From: JAIVJG01 sp964236735 | Lineage (GTDB): Bacteria > Acidobacteriota > Blastocatellia > Pyrinomonadales > Pyrinomonadaceae | NCBI GenBank assembly: GCA_964236735.1 | Contig: CAXSFM010000001.1 | Location: 310,001 to 374,000, forward strand | Direction: 5' to 3' | Length of the DNA stretch: 64,000 nucleotides | In this document: positions 25,942-33,911 of the stretch, one piece after another | How positions within the stretch are numbered: position 1 is the stretch's first letter | Layout of the letters: every line of letters starts with the position of its first letter | Made by a program: the position numbers and the translations under genes | Notes under the pieces: model-generated | Databases searched by the model: none | Seen by the model: only the letters and a program-made list of their open reading frames with translations | Told to the model about the DNA's origin: nothing

Positions 25942-27101
25942 GCTTTCACCGCCAAGCCGTCCGCCTTTTCTTCCAGACGTTCGAGTTCTTTGCGCGACTT
26001 CTTCATCTCGCGCTCAAGGCGCTTGATTTGAATCAAGTGCTTCGGGTTGAACGGCAGCGAGGGGTAATAGCTGTTCGACTCGTGCGTGCAGAAGCAGCCG
26101 TCTTTCGCTTTCTGGCGACGCGCTTTCATGGCGGGCGAGAGCCAGAGTTTTTGAAAGTTCCAGTCGTAGTCGCGCAGGTTGCCGACCGCTTCGAGATTCT
26201 CGCACGAAGAAACCGTGCCCTCGTCGTAGATGACGCCGCCGGCAGTTCCGGCGTAGCAAGTCATTTGCGCTTTTTGTTCTTCCTGCGACTTGGCGATCAG
26301 CCCGTGCATGTAAATGTCTATCGCGGCCTTGAAGAAACCCGCGTCGCCGCCGTAGTTGTTTTTGATAGCGGAGTGGCGCGAGTCGTCGTCAATCATCGCG
26401 GCGAGTTTGGCGTAGCGCGCGTGGTCTATGTCCAACTCTTGCGGGTCGGCTGATGGCGGGCGGATGTAGTTGAAATTAACCTTGTCGGGCTTCAAGTCGT
26501 ATTTGAGAAAGTCGTACCACTCGAAAATCGTGTCCTGATTCGTGTTCATAAAACACGTGCAGGTCTGGATGTCGAGGCGCGGGTATTCGCGCTTGATAAG
26601 TTGCAGTTGTCTGGCCGTGTCAATGGCGATGTCCCACGAGCCGGGCTTTTGACGAATCTTTTCGTGCTGGTCTTTCAGGCCGTCCAGCCCTAACGCGACG
26701 GCAACGTTCAGGTTCGGACACTCCTGCAAAATGCGTGTCACGTCGGGCAGGATGCGCTTCTGAATTTGCCCGTTCGACATCAGGTAAACCGATTCGAGCT
26801 TGTTGTTTTCGTAGAAGGCGCGGACGATCTCCGGCAAATCCTTGCGCGTGAAAGGCTCGCCGCCGGCGAGAATCAGGACGCCGAGATTGCCGCCGAGCGT
26901 CTCGGAGACGCGCTGAATTTCGTGCGTCTTCATCTGCAATTTCTTGCGCGGGCGGTCGTCAAGTTCCTCCGTGAAGAAACAGTGCGTGCAGCGCATGTCG
27001 CACACGCTCGTCACGAGAATGTTAAGCAGCACGGGCGCGAAAGGCTGTCCGAGCGCGAGCTTGGTGTAGCGTTTGAGAAGTTCTTTGGTCGTGTAATCCA
27101 T
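25938..27101 (-). CDS. Radical SAM protein with C-terminal auxiliary cysteines
   Basis: A 387-residue radical SAM enzyme. The SAM cluster motif CxxxCxxC is at Cys34, Cys38 and Cys41 (SVCDMRCTHCFF) and the GGEP motif at 80-83. Four further cysteines (282, 300, 336, 338) in TCYAGTAGGVIYDEGTVSSCE and GCFCTHES resemble a SPASM/Twitch auxiliary Fe-S site, so it may modify a peptide or another large substrate; substrate unknown. The C-terminus ends in a charged helix (LEREMKKSRKELERLEEKADG). It is the first gene of a tight unit with hicB and hicA, and a degenerate tandem array lies upstream of it. Confidence 0.9.
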   Translation of the reverse strand: MDYTTKELLKRYTKLALGQPFAPVLLNILVTSVCDMRCTHCFFTEELDDRPRKKLQMKTHEIQRVSETLGGNLGVLILAGGEPFTRKDLPEIVRAFYENNKLESVYLMSNGQIQKRILPDVTRILQECPNLNVAVALGLDGLKDQHEKIRQKPGSWDIAIDTARQLQLIKREYPRLDIQTCTCFMNTNQDTIFEWYDFLKYDLKPDKVNFNYIRPPSADPQELDIDHARYAKLAAMIDDDSRHSAIKNNYGGDAGFFKAAIDIYMHGLIAKSQEEQKAQMTCYAGTAGGVIYDEGTVSSCENLEAVGNLRDYDWNFQKLWLSPAMKARRQKAKDGCFCTHESNSYYPSLPFNPKHLIQIKRLEREMKKSRKELERLEEKADGLAVKA

Positions 27102-27277
27102 TTATTTATTCCCGGCGCGTCAACAATTCACGCCCCGCGCCAGAGGCTTTCATCCACCTCAACGAATCAAATTAACAGATACGGCATTTTGCCAACACTG
27201 TCAACGCTCTAAAACTTCAGCGCCGCCCCACGCATCGGCGTAAACTTTGATGCCGTTACCTGTTAAGAAGTTTGAAG

Positions 27278-27738
27278 CGCGAATGTCAGCCGAAACGTCG
27301 CACGTAATACTTTTGTCGTCGCGGGCGAAGAATTTTCCACGACTCACGCGGATTTCGCTCCGCACAGACAACATTTCACGCGCACAGGCAAGATTTTCCA
27401 CGCACGGGTGAGATTTTCCACGCACTGAGCGGGAACAAACCGCGCACGGGCGACAAAAACAAGCGCACGAACGAAAAAAACACGCGCACGGGGAAGATTT
27501 CGCCCGCACGGACGAGATGTTCACGCGCACGAGTCGTCTGACGCAGCGCACGGGTGAGATTTCGCGTTGCGTGTGCGAGTTTGACATGTGCGGGAATGAG
27601 TTTGACATGTGCGGACGCCGGATTTACACGCGCGGGAACGAGTTTGACAGGCTCAGGCGCTTGTTTGAGAGGCGCGTGGGTGAGTTTGCAAGGTGCGCGT
27701 GCGATGTTGTCCTGAAAATGTGCGATGTGGCGGGGCGC
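27278..27738. repeat. Degenerate 21-bp tandem repeat array (~22 units)
   Basis: Units related to GCGCACGGGYGAGATTTTCAC recur head to tail. The CGCAC core, or its diverged equivalent, falls at 27278, 27299, 27320, 27361, 27381, 27401, 27421, 27443, 27464, 27485, 27505, 27526, 27547, and the pattern goes on as GNGAGTTTGACA every 21 bases up to about 27724. Most steps are 21 bases; some are 20 and one is 22. Units are 60-80 percent alike by eye. The array fills most of the 639-base gap between the radical SAM gene and ntrC; 27102-27277 shows nothing else. Several frames stay open through it because of the composition. Confidence 0.85.
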
Positions 27739-27740
27739 GC

Positions 27741-29114
27741 TTAGTTTTCGTTGAGGCTGGTGCGCTCGTCGCGGACGTTGATGCCGAGTGCGCGCATACG
27801 GCGATAGAGGTGGCTTCTGTCCATCTCCATCAACTCGGCGGCGCGCGAGACGTTGCCTTCGGCTTCGGCGAGTTTGCGTTTGATGAAGTCGCGCTGGTGC
27901 GCTTCACTGGCGTCGCGAAAGGTCGAGAAGCGGAAAGTGGCGGCGGGCGGCGTTTCGCCTCCGAGCGGAGGCAGGTCTGCGGCTCCGACTTTGATGTGCG
28001 CGTGCATGATGACGACGCGCTCGATGGTGTTCCGCAACTCGCGCACATTGCCCGGCCAGGAATAATTCTGCAACGCTTCAATCGCGTCCGGCTCGAAACG
28101 TTTTTCTCTTTTTTTGTAGGCCAGTGAAAATTTGCGATTGAAATGCTCGACGAGCGTGGGCACATCTTCCAGACGCTCGCGCAGTGGCGGCAACTCGAAC
28201 GGGATGACGTTGAGACGATAGAGCAAGTCAACGCGGAAGGCCCCGCGCTCGATTTCAGTTTCAAGCCGCTTGTTCGTCGCCGACAGCACGCGCACGTCAA
28301 CGCGCATCGAAGTCGTCCCGCCGACCGGCTCGAAGCGTTGCTCTTCAAGCACGCGCAAGACCTTCGCCTGCATCCGCGCGCTCATGTCGCTGACTTCGTC
28401 GAGAAAGAGCGTGCCGCCGTCGGCCAACTCGAACTTGCCGCGCTTCGCGCCCGTCGCTCCCGTGAACGCGCCGCGCACATGCCCGAACAACTCGGACTCG
28501 ATCAACTCTTCGGGAATCGCCGAACAATTGATCTCGACGAACGGCGCACCGGCGCGGCGCGACTGCGCGTGGATGCTGCGCGCGACGAGTTCCTTGCCCG
28601 TCCCCGACTCGCCGTAGATGAGCACGCGCCCGTCCGTCGGCGCAACCATCGCAATCTGTTGCCGCAGAGCGCGCATCGAAACGGACGCGCCGACCATCAC
28701 GTTTTCATCTTTGAACTCTTCGACGTGCGCGAGATTAACGCGCTCAAGCTCGCGCTGCCTGAGCGCGTTGCGAATCGTCAGCAACGTCACTTCGATGGAG
28801 AGAGGCTTCTCGATAAAGTCGAACGCGCCGAGTTTCGTCGCGCGCACCGCCGTCTCGATGTTGCCGTGCCCGGAAATCATCACGACCGTCGCCGACGTGT
28901 CGCGCTCGCGCAGACGTTCGAGCGTCTCCAATCCATCAATGCCCGGCAGCCACACATCCAGCAGCACGCACCCGAAAGACTGCCGCTCGACGGCCTTCAG
29001 ACATTCCTCGCCCGACGCGACGGCCTCGACCACGAAGCCCTCGTCTTCGAGTACCGCGCTCAACGTCTCGCGAATGCCGCGCTCGTCGTCAACAATGAGA
29101 ATGGAATCTGACAT
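27741..29114 (-). CDS. Sigma-54-dependent response regulator, NtrC family
   Basis: A 457-residue activator with three domains: a receiver (ILIVDDE at the start, phospho-acceptor Asp53 in LLDVWLPG), an AAA+ domain (Walker A GESGTGKE at 168-175, sigma-54 contact loop GAFTGA at 215-220, then GGTLFLDEV), and a C-terminal Fis-type helix-turn-helix (LAEAEGNVSRAAELMEMDRSHLYRRMRALG). Once phosphorylated it would remodel RNA polymerase-sigma-54. The NtrY-like kinase two genes upstream on the same strand is the likely partner. The NtrX branch is the closest known relative. Target genes are not visible. Confidence 0.95.
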   Translation of the reverse strand: MSDSILIVDDERGIRETLSAVLEDEGFVVEAVASGEECLKAVERQSFGCVLLDVWLPGIDGLETLERLRERDTSATVVMISGHGNIETAVRATKLGAFDFIEKPLSIEVTLLTIRNALRQRELERVNLAHVEEFKDENVMVGASVSMRALRQQIAMVAPTDGRVLIYGESGTGKELVARSIHAQSRRAGAPFVEINCSAIPEELIESELFGHVRGAFTGATGAKRGKFELADGGTLFLDEVSDMSARMQAKVLRVLEEQRFEPVGGTTSMRVDVRVLSATNKRLETEIERGAFRVDLLYRLNVIPFELPPLRERLEDVPTLVEHFNRKFSLAYKKREKRFEPDAIEALQNYSWPGNVRELRNTIERVVIMHAHIKVGAADLPPLGGETPPAATFRFSTFRDASEAHQRDFIKRKLAEAEGNVSRAAELMEMDRSHLYRRMRALGINVRDERTSLNEN

Positions 29115-29282
29115 AGTAACTGATCAAGTTTTAGACAAAGCGCACGCGGCGTGGCCTAGAATTTTGTCGCCCTCCCGTAGTTTTGAAGGTGTCGATTGCC
29201 AACCAGACTTCAAGCGCGCTTGAAGTAACTCGTCCCCGCTCGGTTGATGATCCCACACGGCAACTGCCGTTAAGCCACCGAG

Positions 29283-29510
29283 TCACGTCGTGTCATAAAC
29301 CAACACGAGTCCGCCACGCCAGGGTACGATCACATCGTGAGTAAACTCGTCTTGCACGATCACATTGGCGACGACTGACGGGATGAATGCACCTGCCGGA
29401 TGTGCAAGCGCCCATTTCATCACATCGTTGAGGTTGTGTTGCCCTGACAACTGATTTTGTATCTCGGTAAACTTCTCGCAAGAAAGTCCGGCGTAATTCT
29501 CGAAGCGCAT
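29283..29510 (-). CDS. Conserved-looking small protein between ntrY and ntrC genes
   Basis: The 75-residue product starts MRFENYAGLSCEKF and contains QHNLNDVMKWALAHP and VVANVIVQDEFTHDVIVPW, ending LVLVYDTT. I recall similar short proteins ending in a VVVQDEFTHDV...LVFDTT pattern as uncharacterised in many bacteria, but cannot name a family. ATG 29510 has a good ribosome-binding site (AAGGA six or seven bases upstream), so the longer frame from 29576 is not used. The position 28 bases after the kinase stop suggests co-expression with the two-component pair. Confidence 0.7.
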   Translation of the reverse strand: MRFENYAGLSCEKFTEIQNQLSGQHNLNDVMKWALAHPAGAFIPSVVANVIVQDEFTHDVIVPWRGGLVLVYDTT

Positions 29511-29538
29511 GATTATTCCTTCAAACGCGAGCGGGCAA

Positions 29539-31908
29539 CTAACTCTGCTTTTCGGAATCGGCAACTGGTATCTCAACGATCATCCTCGCGCCGCGCGGGC
29601 GATTTTGTTCAGCGCGGATGCGCCCGCCGTGTTCTGCGAGGATGCGTTGGACGATGGCGAGGCCGAGACCTGTCCCGCGCCCGCGCGTGGAAAAGTATGG
29701 TTGAAAAAGTCTCTGGATGTCCGTGCGCGCGATGCCGTGGCCGGTGTCCGCGACTTCGGCGAGCAGGTGGCCGCGCGCCGGGTCGTGTGCAGTCGCGATG
29801 GTGATGCGTCGCTCGCCATCGCTCTCCTCTAACGCTTCGATGCTGTTGTCAATGAGATTGACGAAGACGCGGCGCAGTTGCTCGGCGTCGAGCAGCGCGC
29901 CGGGCAGCGTGTGCGCGAGCAAAACGTCAATCCGCACGTCGCCGAGACGGTCTTCGTAGAGCGCGACAGATTGGCGCACCACTTCGTTCAAGTCGCCGGG
30001 TTCGAGGCGCGCGGGCGGCAGGCGCGCGAAACGCGAGAACTCGTCCACCATCGCCTTGAGTCCCGCGACCTCGCGCGTGATGGTCTGCGTGCATTCCTCA
30101 ACGACGCGCGCCACACGCTCGCGCTCCGCACCGTTAGCATCGGCGTGTTCGTTGTCGTGCGCGTTGCCCTGCGCTTGTGCGTGACCGTTACTGCCATGCG
30201 CGCGCGTGCGCGCGTCCGCGCCGTTTTCTTCAACGTGCGAGCCGCGCCGGAAATTGCGCGCGATGCGTTCGGCTGAGAGTTGGATGGGCGTCAGCGGATT
30301 CTTGATTTCGTGCGCCATGCGCCGCGCCACTTCGCTCCACGCGGCGGCGCGTTGCGCGGCGAGCAGTTCGGATAAGTCTTCGATGACAAGGACGACGCCG
30401 CGCCCCGTCTCGCCTTCGCGCCTCGTCAGAGCCGTCGCGGTGAGCGCGACAGGGATGCTCCCCGCATCGTTGCCGTTTTCATCCTGCGCTGCTGCTGCTG
30501 TGCCGCGCGCGAGTTCGAGTTGCTCCGTCGCGCGCCCGCGCAAACGCGCGCGCCAGAGCACGCGGTCGAGCGTCTCATAGTCTTCGACGCTGATGACCTC
30601 CGCGAGCGGTGTGGCCGGCGGCGGCGCATCGTTGAGCAACAGCATCGAGCGCGCGGCGTGGTTGATCGTCGTGACGTGATTCGTTTCGTCGAGCGAGACG
30701 ACGCCGGTCGAGAGCGTTTGCAGCACCGTCTCGATGTAGTCGCGGCGTTCGGCCAGCGCGCGATTCGTCTCGCCGAGTTGCGCCGCGTTGCCTTCGATGC
30801 TGCGCCGGTTCTCGCCGAGTTGCGCGGTCATTTCGTTGAAGGCGGCGGCGAGCACGGCCAGTTCATCGTCGGCAATCGCCGAGACGCGATAATCGAGATT
30901 GCCCCGCGCGACTTCACCGGAAGCCTCCGCGAGCGCGCGTATCGGCGTCGCGATGCCGCGCGCGACGTGCAAAGCGATCCACGTCGCGACGAAGATCAGC
31001 AGGAACGTCATCAAGCCGAGCGTCGAGAGTCCGAGCAGGCGCACCTTGCGTTGTCTGCGCTTGAAATCCTCGAACGTCTGCGCGCCCGCCGAGAGTCTTC
31101 GCAAATTCGGGTCGGCGCGTAAATCCTGCGCGACGATCAAACGCCGCCCATCGCTCAGTGGTTGGACGGCGACGTTGAATGATTCATCGCTGATCACGGA
31201 CTCGACGCCCGCCGCGCTTCTCTGCATCGCGCGCCGGAACACTCCATCCAACTCAGCCGCGTGTTGCGCGTTCGGGGCTGTCGTGGTGCGCGCGTCCGCC
31301 AGCACGTTGCCATCCGCCGACACGATGACGAGCAGAGGAAGTTTCGCGTCGTCGGCGAGCGACGGCAGCAAAATCTCTCCCGCCTGCTCTGGAGTAGGGC
31401 GTTCGAGCGTGAAGGCGAGGACGGCGGAAAGTTGCCGCAGGCTCTCGACCTGTTGCGCCACGTCCGCGCTCTCCGCCTCGCGCGATTCCTTAATCACTTC
31501 CTGCGGCAGGCTGCTGAAATATTTCTCCAGCGTGCGATTGAAGAAAATGTAAGAGAAGACGGCCATCGCCGTGATCGGCAGCAGGCTGACGGCGATGAAA
31601 TAGACGACGAGCCGCGTCTTGATTTTCGAGCCGAGCAGACGCTCGCGCCGCTCGCGCCTGAGTTTCAAAAGGCTGCGGATAAAGATGAGCGCGAAGATGA
31701 CGAAGGCGACGAAGTTGAGCGACGAGAGCGCGTAGAGCAGCAGCGTATCGCTCGCCGTGTCGGGCGTGAAAATTTCCCAGAGGCCGAAGACTTGCAGCAG
31801 AACGAGCGCGGCCAACAAAAACAGCACCAGCCCGCCGAGCAGCCACGGCGCGCTGCGACGCTTCGGCTTCTGCCCTTCTCTGGTTTCGTGTTGCGCGTCG
31901 TCATCCAT
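29539..31908 (-). CDS. NtrY-like membrane sensor histidine kinase
   Basis: About 789 residues, layout as in NtrY. From the ATG at 31908, three N-terminal membrane helices lie at about 21-42, 57-80 and 98-124, then a periplasmic sensor region, a fourth helix at about 291-320, HAMP, a PAS-like domain (VLQTLSTGVVSLDETNHV), the phospho-acceptor His533 in RRMAHEIKNPLTPIQ, and an ATPase domain with DNSIEAL, ADTGHGIA and GTGLGLAI. A 40-residue His/Asn/Ala/Arg-rich insertion lies just after the His box within the dimerisation helices. It likely phosphorylates the NtrC-type regulator downstream. The start is before the conserved membrane segment; no clear ribosome-binding site. Confidence 0.93.
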   Translation of the reverse strand: MDDDAQHETREGQKPKRRSAPWLLGGLVLFLLAALVLLQVFGLWEIFTPDTASDTLLLYALSSLNFVAFVIFALIFIRSLLKLRRERRERLLGSKIKTRLVVYFIAVSLLPITAMAVFSYIFFNRTLEKYFSSLPQEVIKESREAESADVAQQVESLRQLSAVLAFTLERPTPEQAGEILLPSLADDAKLPLLVIVSADGNVLADARTTTAPNAQHAAELDGVFRRAMQRSAAGVESVISDESFNVAVQPLSDGRRLIVAQDLRADPNLRRLSAGAQTFEDFKRRQRKVRLLGLSTLGLMTFLLIFVATWIALHVARGIATPIRALAEASGEVARGNLDYRVSAIADDELAVLAAAFNEMTAQLGENRRSIEGNAAQLGETNRALAERRDYIETVLQTLSTGVVSLDETNHVTTINHAARSMLLLNDAPPPATPLAEVISVEDYETLDRVLWRARLRGRATEQLELARGTAAAAQDENGNDAGSIPVALTATALTRREGETGRGVVLVIEDLSELLAAQRAAAWSEVARRMAHEIKNPLTPIQLSAERIARNFRRGSHVEENGADARTRAHGSNGHAQAQGNAHDNEHADANGAERERVARVVEECTQTITREVAGLKAMVDEFSRFARLPPARLEPGDLNEVVRQSVALYEDRLGDVRIDVLLAHTLPGALLDAEQLRRVFVNLIDNSIEALEESDGERRITIATAHDPARGHLLAEVADTGHGIARTDIQRLFQPYFSTRGRGTGLGLAIVQRILAEHGGRIRAEQNRPRGARMIVEIPVADSEKQS

Positions 31909-32054
31909 AACAAATTCGTGAGCGCGAAAGTTTACCACGCGGCTTTGCGGCGACGCATGTACGTCGTTGCGCTGTTCGACACGCCTTCGGTTATATTGCA
32001 GTTGACGGTTGAGCGTGACTCAAGACTCAAGGTGAAAACCGGCGAAATAATACG

Positions 32055-33032
32055 ATGAACATTTCAGACTTCTTCTTCAAACTCTTGCTCAATCGCGCGG
32101 GACGCATCCGCAGCGGGTGGCGCTTCGCCCTCTTCACTGTGGGCTTCCTGTGCGTGTTATACGCGCTCGGGTCGGGGCTTATTTTCGCGCTCTCGCACAC
32201 TCTCTCAGAAGCAAATCGTCATACCGTGTTAGACAGCAACTTTGGATTCATCGTTCAAAGTTTACTGCTACTCGCCCCTTCCGTGTTGATGGGTTGGTTG
32301 TGCAATCGCGCGCTCGAAAATTTGCCGTGGCGCGCGCTCGGCTGGACGTTTCATCACAGATGGGCGCGCGATCTTGTCATCGGACTGTTGCTCGGCGCGG
32401 CGTTTATTGCGACAGCGACAATCATCGCCGTGTCTGCCGGCGGACTCCGCTTTACGCTCGCGCCCGCCGCCATGTGGCCGGCGGTGGGACGGACGCTGCT
32501 GTTCTCTTCGATAATTTTTCTCTGCGGCGCGGCGGCGGAAGAGTCTGTGTTTCGCGGCTACGCTTTGCAGACGTTGATGCGCTCGTGGCCTCTGTGGCTC
32601 GCGCTGCTGCCGACCTCCGTGCCGTTCGCGCTCGTCCATCTCCTGAATCCAAACGTCTCGCGCGGCTTCACGATGGCGAACACCGTGCTCGCGGGCGTGT
32701 GGCTCGCCGTCGCTTACAGCCGGACGCGCAGCCTGTGGTTTCCGCTCGGACTGCACTTGAGTTGGAACTGGACGATGGGCGCGCTGCTCGGTATCCCTGT
32801 GAGCGGCATCACGAGAATCACGCCCGAAACGCTCTTGCACTCGACGGACGCGGGGCCGGCGTGGCTCACCGGCGGCTCATACGGACTCGAAGGCGGCGCA
32901 GCCTGCACGCTCGCGCTCGTCCTCGCCATCCTGTTTATCTGGCGCACACGCCTCGTCTCCGCCGACGCTGATTTGAAGAAATTGACGGACGGAGAGAATA
33001 CGAACGTCGCCGATGTTTCAACTGCACTTTAG
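32055..33032 (+). CDS. CPBP-family intramembrane metalloprotease
   Basis: A 325-residue polytopic membrane protein of the CAAX-protease/bacteriocin-processing (Abi) family. The catalytic motifs are complete: EESVFR (Glu162, Glu163, Arg167), a His in FALVHLLNPN (195) and HLSWN (His234). About eight hydrophobic segments surround them. Members cleave membrane substrates or act in bacteriocin immunity; the target here is unknown. It is divergent from the ntrY-like kinase and followed 18 bases later by a methyltransferase gene. Confidence 0.9.
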   Translation: MNISDFFFKLLLNRAGRIRSGWRFALFTVGFLCVLYALGSGLIFALSHTLSEANRHTVLDSNFGFIVQSLLLLAPSVLMGWLCNRALENLPWRALGWTFHHRWARDLVIGLLLGAAFIATATIIAVSAGGLRFTLAPAAMWPAVGRTLLFSSIIFLCGAAAEESVFRGYALQTLMRSWPLWLALLPTSVPFALVHLLNPNVSRGFTMANTVLAGVWLAVAYSRTRSLWFPLGLHLSWNWTMGALLGIPVSGITRITPETLLHSTDAGPAWLTGGSYGLEGGAACTLALVLAILFIWRTRLVSADADLKKLTDGENTNVADVSTAL

Positions 33033-33050
33033 ATTCAACGCGAGCGAACC

Positions 33051-33812
33051 ATGAACTACTTCGCCCCACAAACGGCAGCCGAGAGATACGCTCACGGGCG
33101 TCCTTTTTTTCATCCACTTATTGTCCGATTCATCAAAGAATTCATCTCGCTCTCTGAAGTTCTGCCGCGCGCACTCGATGTCGGATGCGGGACGGGTCTC
33201 TCCACCGTCGCGCTCACCGGAATCGCGCGCGACCTGTTTGGCGTTGACGCTTCATCTGAGATGCTCGCACACGCTCCAATTCATCCACGCATTCGATACG
33301 TCGAGGCGAGCGCCGAGTGTCTCCCTTTCGGCGCAAACGAATTCGATATCATCACCGTCAGTCAGGCTTTTCACTGGCTCGACAGGGACAGGTTTTTCAC
33401 GGAGGCCGCGCGGGTCACTCGCGCCGGCGGTTGGCTGGTCGTCTATGACAATTATTTCGTGGGCTGTATGACGGAGGGGGACGATTTTCACGTCTGGTTT
33501 CGAGACTCTTATCTCATCAAATATCCGAGTCCGCAGAGACCTTGGGCGGACATCAACGGTGAAGATGCTCAACGGCGAGGCTTCCGCCTGCTCGGACACG
33601 AGATGCATCAAAACACGATCAGCTTCACGCACGAAAGTTTAGTGGACTACCTGCTCACGCAGAGCAATATCATCGCGAAGGTCGAAGGCGGTCAGGAAGA
33701 ATTGCGCGTGGTCAGGCATTGGCTCTTGGATGAGTTAAGATTCTTTTTTGAAGGCGGAGTTGCCGCTGAATTTATTTTCAACGCTCCCATCTGGTATCTC
33801 CAACTTATCTGA
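33051..33812 (+). CDS. SAM-dependent class I methyltransferase
   Basis: A 253-residue protein with a UbiE/Methyltransf_11 core: motif I LDVGCGTGLS (42-51), the acidic GVDASSEMLAHAP strand, YVEASAECLPFGANEFDIITVSQAFHWLD, and RAGGWLVVYDNYF. The substrate cannot be read from sequence. It begins 18 bases after the CPBP protease gene and is probably co-transcribed with it. Confidence 0.9.
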   Translation: MNYFAPQTAAERYAHGRPFFHPLIVRFIKEFISLSEVLPRALDVGCGTGLSTVALTGIARDLFGVDASSEMLAHAPIHPRIRYVEASAECLPFGANEFDIITVSQAFHWLDRDRFFTEAARVTRAGGWLVVYDNYFVGCMTEGDDFHVWFRDSYLIKYPSPQRPWADINGEDAQRRGFRLLGHEMHQNTISFTHESLVDYLLTQSNIIAKVEGGQEELRVVRHWLLDELRFFFEGGVAAEFIFNAPIWYLQLI

Positions 33813-33830
33813 TGTTAACCATCACAACTT

Positions 33831-33874
33831 AAAAAAACAGCCGGCGATTTCTGTCGAAAGAAACTGCCGGCTGT
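33831..33874 (-). terminator. Rho-independent terminator of the leftward citrate synthase gene
   Basis: On the reverse strand, arms ACAGCCGGC and GCCGGCTGT with additional inner pairs form a strong hairpin followed by a run of seven T (33831-33837 complement). It lies 38 bases after the stop of the citrate synthase gene and may also serve the convergent methyltransferase gene. Confidence 0.9.
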
Positions 33875-33911
33875 CGTAACTAATGTGACACTATCTTGAC
33901 CGTGCGCGCCT

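Noticed and set aside
27278..27738. CRISPR array
   Set aside because: Units are contiguous and diverged, without unique spacers, and no cas gene is nearby.
27517..27744. Plus-strand frame with heptad-like repeats (GNEFDMC) inside the tandem array
   Set aside because: It is a by-product of the 21-bp period; it has no ribosome-binding site, overlaps the ntrC end, and units of 20 bp break the register elsewhere.
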